NCBI RefSeq assembly: GCF_002954245.1
Contig: NZ_PPTG01000029.1
Span: 62,001-126,000, forward strand
Direction: 5' to 3'
Source of the DNA: Cryobacterium aureum
GTDB taxonomy: Bacteria; Actinomycetota; Actinomycetes; Actinomycetales; Microbacteriaceae
DNA length: 64,000 bases
The notes under the pieces: generated by a model
The model's database searches: none
Told to the model about the DNA's origin: nothing
Seen by the model: only the letters and a program-made list of their open reading frames with translations
In this document: piece after piece, positions 9,276 to 17,978 of the stretch
Numbering within the stretch: position 1 is the stretch's first letter
Layout of the letters: every line of letters starts with the position of its first letter
Made by a program: the position numbers and the translations under genes

Positions 9276-10142
9276 TTACGCGTCCTTCGCCTCGATCTGC
9301 CGGGCCCAGTCGATGATCAGGCGCATACCGTCGGTAAAACTCGGCTCGTGCGGACGGTTGAGAAACGCGTGGAAGGTTCCGGGCAGCACGTGGTAATCCA
9401 CTGCGACCCCGGCCGCTGAAAGTTCCTGGGCGAACTGGCCGCCGGAGGAACGCATCGAGTCCCGATCGGCGTCGACCATGAGCGTCGGTGGAAAGTTTTG
9501 GAGGGCGTGGCCGCCAGCAAATGCGTGTGGTTCCGCCAATGCGGTTCGCGTACCGGCGTAGTAGAGATTTGTCAGGTTCAGGAGCATCGGCGTGTGCACA
9601 AAACGGCGCGGACCGCGGAGGCGGCCGCGCAACCGACGCGACCGCTTCGGCAGTGCCGCATGGAACAGCCCGTACGCGAAGAACGCACCGACGAGAGCGT
9701 CAGCACCGCCGTCCGCCAGCCGAAGGACGGCGCCGGCCGACAAACAAGCACCGGCGCTGGCTCCGCCCAGAATGACCCCGTTGGGTGAATCGCTCTGCAC
9801 CTCCCTGACGACGGCCACGACATCGTCAACGGGGACGGGATAGTGGACGCCTGGGCTCCGACCGAACCCGTTCGGTGACCGACGAATCGTTGAGATTCTT
9901 GCTAGTCGATAGGCAACGGTGACGACGGTGAATCCCGCTGCGGCCAGTGTTCGCGCGACCTCATGCGACTCGGGCTGGTCGAGGCTGCCCTTGAAGAATC
10001 CTCCCCCGTGAATCCACACGATCGTTGCAGATTCGACTGACGCCGTGCCGACGGGCGGCGAGTACCAACGCACCGGTATCGAGCCGTGCGGGCCCTCGAT
10101 TATTCTGTCCACGGAATCGACAGCCTGATCGAGCGACTTCAC
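9276..10142 (-). CDS. Alpha/beta hydrolase fold-3 esterase (hormone-sensitive lipase type)
   Basis: A carboxylesterase-like protein of at least 288 residues. WIHGGGFFKGS is the HGGG oxyanion motif, GGASAGACL the GxSxG nucleophile elbow, MVDADRDSM carries the catalytic aspartate and PGTFHAF the catalytic histidine, all in the order of the HSL family. The start is uncertain. GTG 10142 is coupled by GTGA to an 18-codon ORF (10139-10195) that has a good leaderless promoter pattern. The same frame stays open further upstream to an ATG at 10298, but that part crosses repeat DNA. An N-terminal frameshift is also possible. Confidence 0.85.
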   Translation of the reverse strand: MKSLDQAVDSVDRIIEGPHGSIPVRWYSPPVGTASVESATIVWIHGGGFFKGSLDQPESHEVARTLAAAGFTVVTVAYRLARISTIRRSPNGFGRSPGVHYPVPVDDVVAVVREVQSDSPNGVILGGASAGACLSAGAVLRLADGGADALVGAFFAYGLFHAALPKRSRRLRGRLRGPRRFVHTPMLLNLTNLYYAGTRTALAEPHAFAGGHALQNFPPTLMVDADRDSMRSSGGQFAQELSAAGVAVDYHVLPGTFHAFLNRPHEPSFTDGMRLIIDWARQIEAKDA

Positions 10143-10195
10143 GCTGTCGACGCCCGGAAAATGGGCCCGGGCAGCAACAACAGACGATTCCCCAT
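10139..10195 (-). other. 18-codon ORF coupled to the esterase, or its frameshifted N-terminus
   Basis: An ATG at 10195 lies exactly 6 nt after TAGGGT, the leaderless start pattern of this genome. The frame reads MGNRLLLLPGPIFRASTA and stops at TGA overlapping the GTG of the esterase (GTGA). Either it is a short leader peptide, or the real esterase began here and a frameshift has split it. Confidence 0.4.
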
Positions 10196-10255
10196 TCCTG
10201 AACCCTAGCGCGCCCGGCCTGCGGCGCTTGTTCGTGTGAGTGGCGGCATCCGCTT

Positions 10256-10289
10256 CGAGCCGTGAGTTACGTGCATCGAGCCGTGAGTT
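10256..10289. repeat. Tandem CGAGCCGTGAGTT repeat (repeat family A)
   Basis: CGAGCCGTGAGTT occurs at 10256-10268 and again at 10277-10289, and CTGTGAGTTACG follows near 10330. The same 13-mer bounds an inverted-repeat element at 60866-60973. The 400-nt gap between the esterase start at 10142 and tRNA-Met holds this repeat, the short ORF above and the tRNA terminator; I see no other gene in it. Confidence 0.7.
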
Positions 10290-10493
10290 CCAGGCCATTC
10301 TGCCGCCGGAAATCGCTTGTGAAGTCTCACTGTGAGTTACGCATTTGTGTCTCAGGTCATCGTGGGCAGTTCTCGATAACGTCACAGTTCATGAATGGCG
10401 GGGGTCTACCCGACCGAACGCTAAATTCAGGCCACTTTTCACCCGAAATCACCGCGATTTCAATCTGCACGGGTCAACCGGCAGGAGGCAAAG

Positions 10494-10532
10494 AAAATCA
10501 CCCCGGACTTCCGCAGAAGTCCGGGCGATTTT
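10494..10532 (-). terminator. Intrinsic terminator of the tRNA-Thr/tRNA-Met unit
   Basis: CCCGGACTT and AAGTCCGGG form a stem around a short loop, flanked by AAAATC on one side and GATTTT on the other. On the minus strand the stem is followed by GATTTTCTTT. It lies 14 nt beyond the 3' end of tRNA-Met and could also work in the other direction. Confidence 0.85.
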
Positions 10533-10545
10533 AGTGAATACCGTG

Positions 10546-10619
10546 TAGCGGGAGCGGGAATTGAACCCGCGACACCACGATTATGAGCCGTGTGCTCTAA
10601 CCAACTGAGCTACCCCGCC
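10546..10619 (-). tRNA. tRNA-Met (CAU), elongator type
   Basis: A complete cloverleaf: acceptor GGCGGGG/UCCCGCU, D-arm GCTCAGTTGGTTAGAGC, anticodon loop CTCATAA with anticodon CAU, T-arm GCGGG-TTCAATT-CCCGC and discriminator A. The G1-U72 pair and the lack of an initiator-type 1-72 mismatch point to elongator tRNA-Met. A tRNA-Ile with modified C34 is less likely. CCA is not fully encoded. Confidence 0.93.
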
Positions 10620-10650
10620 GCGACTTGTCGGCTGTTCGCTTCCAAGCCTG

Positions 10651-10722
<72 letters not shown>

Positions 10723-10848
10723 AGAGCAACCAAAAAACAGTAGCAATGCCGCGTTTTTGGCAACCTAGAAACTTTATCACCCCGACAGAGCGATCGGGAC
10801 CACATCGACGACAACAGGCATCCACAGGTGATGCCGTAGCATTTAAGC

Positions 10849-12549
10849 ATGACTGGCACCGAACTGACTTCTGGCACCGAATGGTGGCGCACAGCCGTTA
10901 TCTATCAGATCTACCCGCGATCGTTCGCCGATGCAAACGGTGACGGCATGGGTGACCTCGCTGGCATCAGCGCACGGCTGCCCCAGCTGAAAGACCTCGG
11001 CATCGACGCCATCTGGCTTTCTCCTTTCTATACGTCGCCGCAACGTGACGCCGGCTACGACGTCTCCGACTACTGCAACGTCGACCCCCTGTTCGGCACC
11101 CTCGACGACTTCGAGGTGCTGCAGCGCACCGCGCACGACCTCGGCATCCGCGTCATCGTTGATATCGTGCCGAACCACTCCTCGAGCGACCACGGTTGGT
11201 TCCAGGCCGCCCTCGCCGCCGGCCCGGGCAGCGACGAACGCGCCCGCTACACCTTCCGCGACGGCAAGGGCAAGAACGGCGAGCTGCCGCCGAACAACTG
11301 GGAGTCCGTTTTCGGCGGCCTCGCCTGGACCCGCACGACCGATCCAGACGGCACGCCCGGCCAGTGGTACCTGCACCTGTTCGACAGCAGCCAGCCCGAC
11401 TTCGACTGGGACAGCGAGTGGGTACGTGAGCAGTTCCGCGCGGTGCTGCGATTCTGGCTCGACCGCGGCGTCGACGGCTTTCGAGTGGATGTTGCGCACG
11501 GCATGATCAAGGCTCCCGGCCTCCCCGATTACACGCCTCCCGCCGAGGGCGGCAGTATGGGCGGGGCGCCGGCATCCGCTTTGGAACCGGGCATCACCGC
11601 CGAGACGCCCCTGACCGCCCCGTACTGGGCGCAGGACGGCGTGCACGAGATCTATCGGGACTGGCACAGAGTGCTCGCCGCCTACCCCGGCGACCGTGTT
11701 CTCGCCGCCGAAGCCTGGGTCGACCCGCTCAGCCAGATGGCCAAGTGGGTGCGCCCAGACGAGATGCACCAGGCCTTCAACTTCGCCTACCTCGAGACCC
11801 CGTGGAACGCCGCGAAGCTGAAGAGCGTCATCGACGAGTCCCTCGAAGCCTTCGGCAACGTGGGAGCGCCGAGCACCTGGGTGCTCTCCAACCACGACGT
11901 CGTGCGCCACGCCTCCCGGCTTGCCCTCACCGGCGAGAACTTGCAGGGGCACGGCATCGGCCCGAAAACGGTCGGGCTGCCCGACACTGCGCTGGGCCTC
12001 CGACGCGCCAGGGCGGCATCCGCCTTGATGCTGTCGCTGCCCGGCTCGAGTTATCTGTATCAGGGCGAGGAACTCGGCCTGCCCGAAGCCGTCGACCTGC
12101 CAGACCACGCCCGCGAAGACCCCACCTGGTTTCGCACCAACGGTGAGCGTTACGGGCGAGACGGATGCCGCGTGCCGATTCCGTGGGAAGCCGCCGGCGA
12201 GTCGTTCGGCTTCGGCACCGGCGCGAAGAGCTGGCTGCCACAACCGGCAGAGTGGGCCGGACTGGCCCGCGACCAGCAGGACGGCGTGGCCGGATCAACC
12301 CTCGAGCTGTATAAGCTCGCGCTGCGGCTGCGGCGGGAGCACTCCCTCGCCTCCGGCACCGTTGAGTGGCAGGGCGGCTTCGGGCCCGAGGTTGTGGCGT
12401 ACCGCAACGGCGAGGTGATTGTCGTGGCCAACACGGGCGCGGCATCCGTTCAGCTGCCCGCCGGCGATGTCCTACTGGCCAGTGAGAACCTGGTCGATCG
12501 CACCCTACCGGGCGACGCGACGGCCTGGTTGCGTACCGTCCAGTCATGA
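10849..12549 (+). CDS. Alpha-glucosidase, glycoside hydrolase family 13
   Basis: A 566-residue cytosolic GH13 enzyme that hydrolyses alpha-glucosidic bonds of small sugars such as maltose, isomaltose or sucrose. Family motifs in order: AVIYQIYPRSF, DIVPNHSS, GFRVDVAHGM with nucleophile Asp214, AAEAW with acid/base Glu288 and WVLSNHDVVR with His349-Asp350. The length fits the oligo-1,6-glucosidase/alpha-glucosidase group; exact substrate cannot be told. TAGCAT lies exactly 6 nt before the ATG, suggesting a leaderless mRNA. The next gene overlaps by ATGA, so a small alarmone synthetase is co-translated. Confidence 0.93.
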   Translation: MTGTELTSGTEWWRTAVIYQIYPRSFADANGDGMGDLAGISARLPQLKDLGIDAIWLSPFYTSPQRDAGYDVSDYCNVDPLFGTLDDFEVLQRTAHDLGIRVIVDIVPNHSSSDHGWFQAALAAGPGSDERARYTFRDGKGKNGELPPNNWESVFGGLAWTRTTDPDGTPGQWYLHLFDSSQPDFDWDSEWVREQFRAVLRFWLDRGVDGFRVDVAHGMIKAPGLPDYTPPAEGGSMGGAPASALEPGITAETPLTAPYWAQDGVHEIYRDWHRVLAAYPGDRVLAAEAWVDPLSQMAKWVRPDEMHQAFNFAYLETPWNAAKLKSVIDESLEAFGNVGAPSTWVLSNHDVVRHASRLALTGENLQGHGIGPKTVGLPDTALGLRRARAASALMLSLPGSSYLYQGEELGLPEAVDLPDHAREDPTWFRTNGERYGRDGCRVPIPWEAAGESFGFGTGAKSWLPQPAEWAGLARDQQDGVAGSTLELYKLALRLRREHSLASGTVEWQGGFGPEVVAYRNGEVIVVANTGAASVQLPAGDVLLASENLVDRTLPGDATAWLRTVQS

Positions 12550-13373
12550 CCGCGCTCGACGACGCCCTCGTCGGCAGCGCGGCCGACGCGGGCAGTGTCG
12601 TCTCCCCCGACGCGGGTAACGTCGCGCCCAGTACCTCGGCGAGCATCGCCGCCATGCGGGAGCTGAAGCTCGAACTGACCCGGTTCATGATGTCGTACAA
12701 GTTCGCGACTGACGAGGTACTGACCAAAATCAATATTTTGAAGGAAGAATTTAGCGCTATTCACGACTACAGCCCGATCGAGCACGTCAGCTCCCGGCTC
12801 AAGTCACCGGAAGGTATTCTCAAGAAGGCAATCCGCAAGGGACATCCGCTCGAACTCGACGGTATTCGCGACAACATTCAGGACATCGCCGGAATTCGCA
12901 TCACCTGCAGCTTCATCTCCGACACCTATCGCGTTCGTGACATGCTCGCCGGGCAGCGCGACATGACGGTGCTCCAGGTCAAGGATTACATCCGGGAGCC
13001 GAAGGCCAACGGATACCAGAGCCTGCACCTGATCGTTGCGATCCCGGTATTCATGTCCGACCGTGTGCAGCCAGTCACTGTTGAGATTCAGATCCGCACG
13101 ATCGCGATGGACTTTTGGGCGAGCCTGGAGCACAAGATCTACTACAAGTACAACGGCGCCGTGCCAGACACTCTGGTAGAAGACTTGCGGCAGGCAGCGG
13201 ATGCCGCCAACCGGCTCGACGTGAAGATGGAACTGCTGCACGACCAGGTCGTGGCGCTCGAATCGGTCGATGCTAGCGAGGCCGACCTATTCAGCTTCGA
13301 CGGCATGCCGCCGTTCCCGCTCCCGAAGGGCCTGCTCGAGTCCTTCATGCGCGGCCGCACCGAGCCGAGCTAA
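12546..13373 (+). CDS. GTP pyrophosphokinase, small alarmone synthetase
   Basis: A 275-residue RelA/SpoT-domain protein without hydrolase or TGS/ACT domains, that is, a RelQ/RelP-type enzyme making (p)ppGpp from ATP and GTP or GDP. Seen are YSPIEHVSSRLKSPEGILKK, IQDIAGIRITCSF, DYIREPKANGYQSLHLI and VEIQIRTIAMDFWASLEHK, the conserved synthetase blocks. The N-terminal 35 residues are low-complexity and may not be structured. The ATG overlaps the alpha-glucosidase stop (ATGA), an unusual pairing that ties alarmone synthesis to a sugar hydrolase gene. Confidence 0.93.
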   Translation: MTALDDALVGSAADAGSVVSPDAGNVAPSTSASIAAMRELKLELTRFMMSYKFATDEVLTKINILKEEFSAIHDYSPIEHVSSRLKSPEGILKKAIRKGHPLELDGIRDNIQDIAGIRITCSFISDTYRVRDMLAGQRDMTVLQVKDYIREPKANGYQSLHLIVAIPVFMSDRVQPVTVEIQIRTIAMDFWASLEHKIYYKYNGAVPDTLVEDLRQAADAANRLDVKMELLHDQVVALESVDASEADLFSFDGMPPFPLPKGLLESFMRGRTEPS

Positions 13374-13405
13374 ACCGGCGGCGTCTAGAGCTGGCCGCCC
13401 AACCC

Positions 13406-13478
13406 GCATAACTCCTGCATTTTGCGGGTGTTCCAAAAAACTCCCGCGACTTCCCGCAGGAATTTGCAAGAGTTGTGC
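13406..13478. repeat. Imperfect palindrome between convergent genes
   Basis: The outer arms (GCATAACTCCTGCA and TGCAAGAGTTGTGC) match at 12 of 14 positions, and inner blocks TTTGCGGG and CCCGCAGG pair as well, around an A-rich centre. It fills the gap between the alarmone synthetase and the convergent M23 peptidase and could act as a bidirectional terminator or be a dispersed palindromic repeat. Confidence 0.6.
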
Positions 13479-13511
13479 GCCTGCCGACGATCGGGACTGA
13501 CCCGAGGCGCG

Positions 13512-14699
13512 CTAGTTGGTATTGGCGTAGAGCCAGGCGAGCGGGTCGACCTTGGTGCCGGCGATTCCGCCCTCGCGAATTTCGAAGTGCAGGTGCGGCC
13601 CGGTCGACATTCCGGTGCTTCCGGTCTTCCCGATGACCTGGCCGACCTTGACCACGTCGCCCTCCGCGAAGAGCATCGATCCGTGAATCATGTGCGCGTA
13701 GACGCTCGTCACGAGCTCGCCATTGATCATGTGGTCGATCATCATGTGCACGCCGAGGCTGGCTTCGCCGTCTTCGGCGTAGCTCACCACACCGTCGGCG
13801 ATGGCCTGAATCGGTGCGCCGACACCGGGGTTGAAGTCCTGTCCGCCGTGGTTCACGGAGCAGCCGGCGCAGTTCCGATAGCCGATCTGGTCACCGATGT
13901 GCACCCCGACGGCGAACGGCCACTGAATGGTGCCATTGGGATTGTTGGTGAAGGTGTCTTCCATGCGAATACCGCTGGCCGCGGCAACCTCGGCGATCGT
14001 GCTCGACTCGTAGCCGTCGCGCTCCACGGTGACGGTGTCGCCACTGGCCATGTCCATGCTCTGCACGTCTTCTGCGGGTAGAACTCGCTGAGCCTCCAAA
14101 GCGGATGCCTGCACGTCCTGCGAGGACAGCAGCGCCTCAGCCGGGATCGACGTCGCTACGGCCATCAGGGCCACGAAGGACATGGCGAGAATGGAGGCAC
14201 CCTTGGCCGCACGCTTACGCATGCTGCTGCCGAGCGGCCGAGCACGCGGCGTACGACGGGGCAGCGACCCGGCCGGAACGAAATCGCGCGCCGGCGCGAA
14301 GGCCTCCCCGGGCTTCTGCTCGATGCGGCGTCGGCGGGGCAGGTCACCGGCGGCGGGAATCACCGTCGGGATCGACTGGGTGACGCCGGGAGCCAGTAAC
14401 TTCTCATAGTCGGTGGGCTCCGCGTCGGCGACCGGCACGGCCGCGACGATACGGTCAGTCGCGGTCACGACGGCCGGCTCAAGGTCTGGTTCACTCAGAT
14501 CGGCGGCTACGATCAGGTCAGCGGCGGGGCTGAGTCGCACGACGTCGACAACGTCCTCGTCGGCGCGTGCTGCAGCCGATTCCGCGCCTCGAGAGAATGC
14601 CACTCGCTCGCGCTCGCGCAGTTCGCGACGTGTCAGAGCTGCCGGTTCGGCCGGGGGAAATACGGTGCCGTCACTCTCGCCGGACACGGAGGTGTCCAT
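13512..14699 (-). CDS. M23 (LytM-type) peptidase, membrane-anchored
   Basis: A 395-residue protein with a ~180-residue cytosolic/linker N-terminus containing LTRRELRERER, one transmembrane segment (ILAMSFVALMAVATSIPAEA), then a C-terminal M23 domain. Zinc-site motifs are NHGGQDFNPG (HxxxD) and STGPHLHFEIREGG (HLH), followed by DPLAWLYANTN. It probably cleaves peptidoglycan cross-bridges or activates amidases outside the membrane. The ATG at 14699 is chosen by homology of the N-terminus; the open frame extends a further 50 codons but looks non-coding. Confidence 0.88.
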   Translation of the reverse strand: MDTSVSGESDGTVFPPAEPAALTRRELRERERVAFSRGAESAAARADEDVVDVVRLSPAADLIVAADLSEPDLEPAVVTATDRIVAAVPVADAEPTDYEKLLAPGVTQSIPTVIPAAGDLPRRRRIEQKPGEAFAPARDFVPAGSLPRRTPRARPLGSSMRKRAAKGASILAMSFVALMAVATSIPAEALLSSQDVQASALEAQRVLPAEDVQSMDMASGDTVTVERDGYESSTIAEVAAASGIRMEDTFTNNPNGTIQWPFAVGVHIGDQIGYRNCAGCSVNHGGQDFNPGVGAPIQAIADGVVSYAEDGEASLGVHMMIDHMINGELVTSVYAHMIHGSMLFAEGDVVKVGQVIGKTGSTGMSTGPHLHFEIREGGIAGTKVDPLAWLYANTN

Positions 14700-14881
14700 G
14701 GATGGAGTGTGACGTGACAAAGTGCGGCTTTCGGCGTAGCGGACGGGATCTTGTGCTCGTTCTGAATAACGCCAAATGACGACATGCCAATATAACGAAT
14801 TGATTAAGGGTAACGCGCAACACTGAGAATACCAGAGGAAAGTGACCAATCACACCCAAACGGGGGTAAGTGGGCGTATCG
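14700..14881. other. AT-rich intergenic region upstream of the M23 gene
   Basis: This 182-nt gap is clearly richer in A and T than its surroundings. It should hold the promoter of the M23 gene and the 3' end of the phosphatase transcript. I see no ORF, hairpin or known motif that I would assign with confidence. Confidence 0.4.
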
Positions 14882-15718
14882 TCAATGGTTTTTCACGTCA
14901 ATCGGGAAGCGTTCGAAGAGCTCGGAGAGTACCGGTTCGAACTGACCGTAGAGGTCAGGGGCGGCTGCGATGAGCAGGTCGCGGCTCTCGGCATCCGCGT
15001 GCAAAGCGCCAACCTTGGCCCCCGCTTCGCGGGCGATCAGGGCGCCGGCGGCGTGATCCCAGGGGTTGAGCCCGCGTTCGAAATAGAGGTCGAGTCGCCC
15101 GCAGGCGACCGCGCAGAGGTCGAGTGCGGCCGAACCGATACGACGGATGTCCCGCACCTGGCCGATCAGACCGCCCACGACGTTCGCCTGCCACACCCGG
15201 CGGCTGGCCTCGTAGCCAAACCCCGTGCCGGCCAGCGCCAGCGACAGCGGCACGGCGTGGTTGACGTGCAGGCGTTGGTCGCCCAGCCAGGCGCCGGAGC
15301 CGTCGGATGCGGTGAAGACCTCGCCGAGCGCGGGGTTGACGACCGCGCCAGCGAGGGCGTTCCAGCTGGCCGGGTCGGGGTCGCCCTGCACGACCGCAAT
15401 GCTGACGGCGTAGAACGGGATGCCGTAGAGGTAATTGACAGTGCCGTCGATGGGGTCGACCACCCAGGTGAGCCCGCTGGTGCCCTCGGACGCGTCGGAT
15501 TCTTCGCCGTAAAACCCGTCGTTCGGCCGGGCGTCTGCGAGCAGGCCGCGAATGAGCAACTCGACCTCGCGGTCGGCCGCGGTCACGATGTCTTCGGGTG
15601 ACGACTTCGAGGCGGCGATCTCGACTCCCTCGACGCGGCGACGATGCGCCAGCGCGCCGGCGGTGAGGGCAATAGTACGCGCGAGGTCGAGCAACTCGGT
15701 CGGGGCAGGGTGCGTCAT
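14882..15718 (-). CDS. Inositol monophosphatase family protein
   Basis: A 278-residue Mg-dependent phosphatase of the IMPase/FIG superfamily. Metal-binding motifs are GEES (about residues 70-73), WVVDPIDGTVNYL and GLNPWDHAAG in the right order and spacing. In actinobacteria such proteins may act on inositol-1-phosphate, histidinol phosphate (HisN) or PAP; the sequence alone does not decide. TAGCGT lies exactly 6 nt before the ATG, so the mRNA is probably leaderless. Confidence 0.9.
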   Translation of the reverse strand: MTHPAPTELLDLARTIALTAGALAHRRRVEGVEIAASKSSPEDIVTAADREVELLIRGLLADARPNDGFYGEESDASEGTSGLTWVVDPIDGTVNYLYGIPFYAVSIAVVQGDPDPASWNALAGAVVNPALGEVFTASDGSGAWLGDQRLHVNHAVPLSLALAGTGFGYEASRRVWQANVVGGLIGQVRDIRRIGSAALDLCAVACGRLDLYFERGLNPWDHAAGALIAREAGAKVGALHADAESRDLLIAAAPDLYGQFEPVLSELFERFPIDVKNH

Positions 15719-15745
15719 GCCTTCACGCTACAGGCAGCTCGCTTA

Positions 15746-15783
15746 ACCAGAACAGGCAGGCCCGGAGGCCTGCCTGTTCTGGT
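15746..15783. terminator. 17-bp perfect hairpin beside tRNA-Tyr
   Basis: A perfect 17-bp stem (15746-15762 with 15767-15783, arm ACCAGAACAGGCAGGCC) with loop CGGA. It begins right at the CCA end of tRNA-Tyr and ends 28 nt before the phosphatase gene. It lacks a clear U-tract on the minus strand, so it may be a terminator, an RNA processing signal or a repeat. Confidence 0.7.
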
Positions 15784-15785
15784 GC

Positions 15786-15870
15786 TGGTGGCGAGTGCGA
15801 GGTTCGAACTCACGAAGGCTACGCCGTCTGATTTACAGTCAGATCCCTTTGGCCGCTTGGGTAACTCGCC
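15786..15870 (-). tRNA. tRNA-Tyr (GUA)
   Basis: A class II tRNA with acceptor GGCGAGT/ACTCGCC, D-arm with CCAAGCGGCCAAAGGG, anticodon stem TCTGA/TCAGA around CTGTAAA (anticodon GUA), a long variable arm and T-arm GTGAG-TTCGAAC-CTCGC. Discriminator A and CCA are encoded; 15786-15788 is the CCA. Confidence 0.95.
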
Positions 15871-16119
15871 AGGCGCTCCCGACCAGGTGTAATCACTTGA
15901 CCGGAGACGCGGGGTTAACAATACAAGACGAAGCGCCTCACCGAGAAATCAGCGGGTGCCGGGTTCTCCAACAATGTGTGCAACACGCGGCGGCGTTGCA
16001 CTGGCATACTCCTAACTACTCACCTGTCGAGGGCGCGACGTGGGTGATCGGATCCATCCAGGATCGGGTCAATTGAAAAGTCACGATGTCGGCTCGCGAC
16101 ATCTCATCTGGGGAGCATT

Positions 16120-17046
16120 GTGAAATCTCGCAAAATCGTTGGCGGCATTCTTGCCGTTGCGCTCATCGGTCTGACGGCCGGCTGCACGAATGCGGCCAAG
16201 GACGAGGCGGCCGCGCAGGACAGCAGCGTACCCGCGCCTTTCGACGCGTCGTCCATCACCGCCGACGACACGATCGCGGCGCTTGTACCGTCCTCCATCC
16301 GCGATAAGGGCGTGCTCGCAATCGGCTCGGACACAACCTACGCGCCGGCAGAGTTCCTCGGCGGTGACGACGGGCAGACCCCAATCGGCTTCGACGTCGA
16401 CCTGGCCGAGGCCATCGGAGCGGTACTCGACCTTGACGTCGAGTTCAATACCTCCGAGTTCTCCGCGATTCTGCCCGCTCTGGGAACGAAGTACGACCTG
16501 GGAGTGTCGACCTTCGGCATCACGACGGAACGCATGAAGACCGTCAACTTCGTGAGCTATTTCATCGGCGGTACGTCGTGGGCGGTTGAAACCGGCAACC
16601 CGAAGAATATCGACATGGACGACCTCTGCGGTAAGAAGGTCGGCGTCCAGACCGGCACCCAGCAGGAAGACCCCGACCTCATCGATCGCAACGCGGCGTG
16701 TCTTTCGGCCGGCAAGGATGCCATTGAAGTGGTGCCGCTGAAGAATCTCTCCGACGTCACCACACGACTGATTGCAGGCGGTCTGGATGCCATGGCCGCT
16801 GGCACGACGTCCATGAGCTACGCGGTGTCGAAGTCGAGCGACCAGATGGAGCTCCTCGGCGATGCCTACGATGTCGGACTCGGTGGGATCGCAGTGGCGA
16901 AAGGTGATCTGGCGCTCTCCGAAGCGACAGCTCAGGCCATCAACAAGCTCATCGCCGACGGAACGTACCAGGACATCCTCGACGCCTGGGGCGTGTCTGT
17001 GATCGGAATCGACAACGCTGAGGTCAACCCCACCGTCGGCTATTGA
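16120..17046 (+). CDS. Polar amino acid ABC transporter, substrate-binding lipoprotein
   Basis: A 308-residue extracellular solute-binding protein of family 3. A lipoprotein signal peptide ends at LTAGC (Cys22). The ligand-binding core shows VLAIGSDTTYAPAEF, IGFDVDLAEAIG and LCGKKVGVQTGTQQED. It should deliver a polar amino acid, possibly Glu/Gln-like or an opine, to the permease encoded next. The GTG start at 16120 is preceded by GGGGAG. A short hairpin (GATGTCG/CGACATC) lies just upstream of it. First gene of a coupled three-gene operon. Confidence 0.92.
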   Translation: MKSRKIVGGILAVALIGLTAGCTNAAKDEAAAQDSSVPAPFDASSITADDTIAALVPSSIRDKGVLAIGSDTTYAPAEFLGGDDGQTPIGFDVDLAEAIGAVLDLDVEFNTSEFSAILPALGTKYDLGVSTFGITTERMKTVNFVSYFIGGTSWAVETGNPKNIDMDDLCGKKVGVQTGTQQEDPDLIDRNAACLSAGKDAIEVVPLKNLSDVTTRLIAGGLDAMAAGTTSMSYAVSKSSDQMELLGDAYDVGLGGIAVAKGDLALSEATAQAINKLIADGTYQDILDAWGVSVIGIDNAEVNPTVGY

Positions 17047-17978
17047 GCGAGGGCGGCGTCACCGCTGTGCCGGTCGTCTCGGAGTTCACCGCATCGAGTC
17101 AGAAGATCGAACTGATCTCCGCGACTCCGGTTCGACATCCCGGGCGATGGGTCGGTGTCGCCGTCATCGTGCTGGCATGCATTCTTCTCATCCAGAGCCT
17201 CGCGACCAATCCCAATTACCACTGGGACACCGTTGCGACCTACATCCTCGACGTTCATGTCGTACAGGCCGTCGGCTGGACTCTTCTGCTCACCGTGGCA
17301 TCGATGATTCTGGCGACGGCACTCGCAGTCGCTCTCGCGCTGATGCGGGTCTCCGAAAATCCGGTGTTCCAGTGGACGAGCTGGGCCTGGGTCTGGTTCT
17401 TTCGCGGTACACCGGTCTACACCCAGTTGGTGTTCTGGGGGCTCGTGGCGGTGTTGTACCCGAAGATCACCCTGGGCGTACCGTTCGGTCCCGAACTGCT
17501 GCAATTCGACACACAAGACCTCATCACGGCCGGTGTTGCCGCGCTGCTGGGACTGGGACTGAACGAATCCGCCTATCTGGCTGAGATCTTCCGAGCCGGG
17601 TTGAAGTCGGTCGGAGCGGGGCAAATGGAGGCCGCCGAAGCCCTTGGGCTGCGCAAGAGCAAGATCATGTGGCGCATTGTGCTGCCCCAGGCGATGCGGG
17701 TGATCATTCCGCCAACCGGGAATGAGGCCATCGGCATGCTCAAGACAACGTCGCTGGTCTTGGCCATCCCCTTCACCATGGACCTCACCTTCGTCACGAA
17801 CAGTGCGGCGAATCGCCTGTACCTCCCTATTCCCCTGCTCATCGTGGCGGCGTCATGGTACTTGCTGATCACGAGCATCCTCATGGTCGGACAGCATTTC
17901 ATCGAGCGGCACTATGGCAAAGGCTTCGACGGCCGGATCCTGGCCCCAACGGACAGTGCACTGGAAGGACGACGATGA
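17043..17978 (+). CDS. Polar amino acid ABC transporter, permease
   Basis: A 311-residue HisM/GlnP-type inner-membrane permease, one of a homodimer. Hydrophobic helices start at [18 protein letters not shown], and the ATPase-coupling EAA loop is [34 protein letters not shown] is typical of the family. A TTG start overlapping the binding-protein stop (TTGA) is chosen; a GTG eight codons later is possible. Downstream it overlaps the ATPase gene by ATGA. Confidence 0.93.
   Translation: MSEGGVTAVPVVSEFTASSQKIELISATPVRHPGRWVGVAVIVLACILLIQSLATNPNYHWDTVATYILDVHVVQAVGWTLLLTVASMILATALAVALALMRVSENPVFQWTSWAWVWFFRGTPVYTQLVFWGLVAVLYPKITLGVPFGPELLQFDTQDLITAGVAALLGLGLNESAYLAEIFRAGLKSVGAGQMEAAEALGLRKSKIMWRIVLPQAMRVIIPPTGNEAIGMLKTTSLVLAIPFTMDLTFVTNSAANRLYLPIPLLIVAASWYLLITSILMVGQHFIERHYGKGFDGRILAPTDSALEGRR

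Noticed and set aside
10256..10345. CRISPR-like repeats
   Set aside because: Only two short direct copies with an 8-nt gap, no regular spacers and no cas genes anywhere in the window.
10546..10619. Initiator tRNA-fMet
   Set aside because: Base 1 pairs with base 72 (G-U) and the anticodon stem lacks the three G-C pairs of initiators.
10843..12243. Long open frame antisense to the alpha-glucosidase gene
   Set aside because: It is a by-product of GC-rich codon use in the sense gene; the translation has no domain and no start signals, while the sense frame has all GH13 motifs. The same holds for long antisense frames over menD, menE, resB and aspS.
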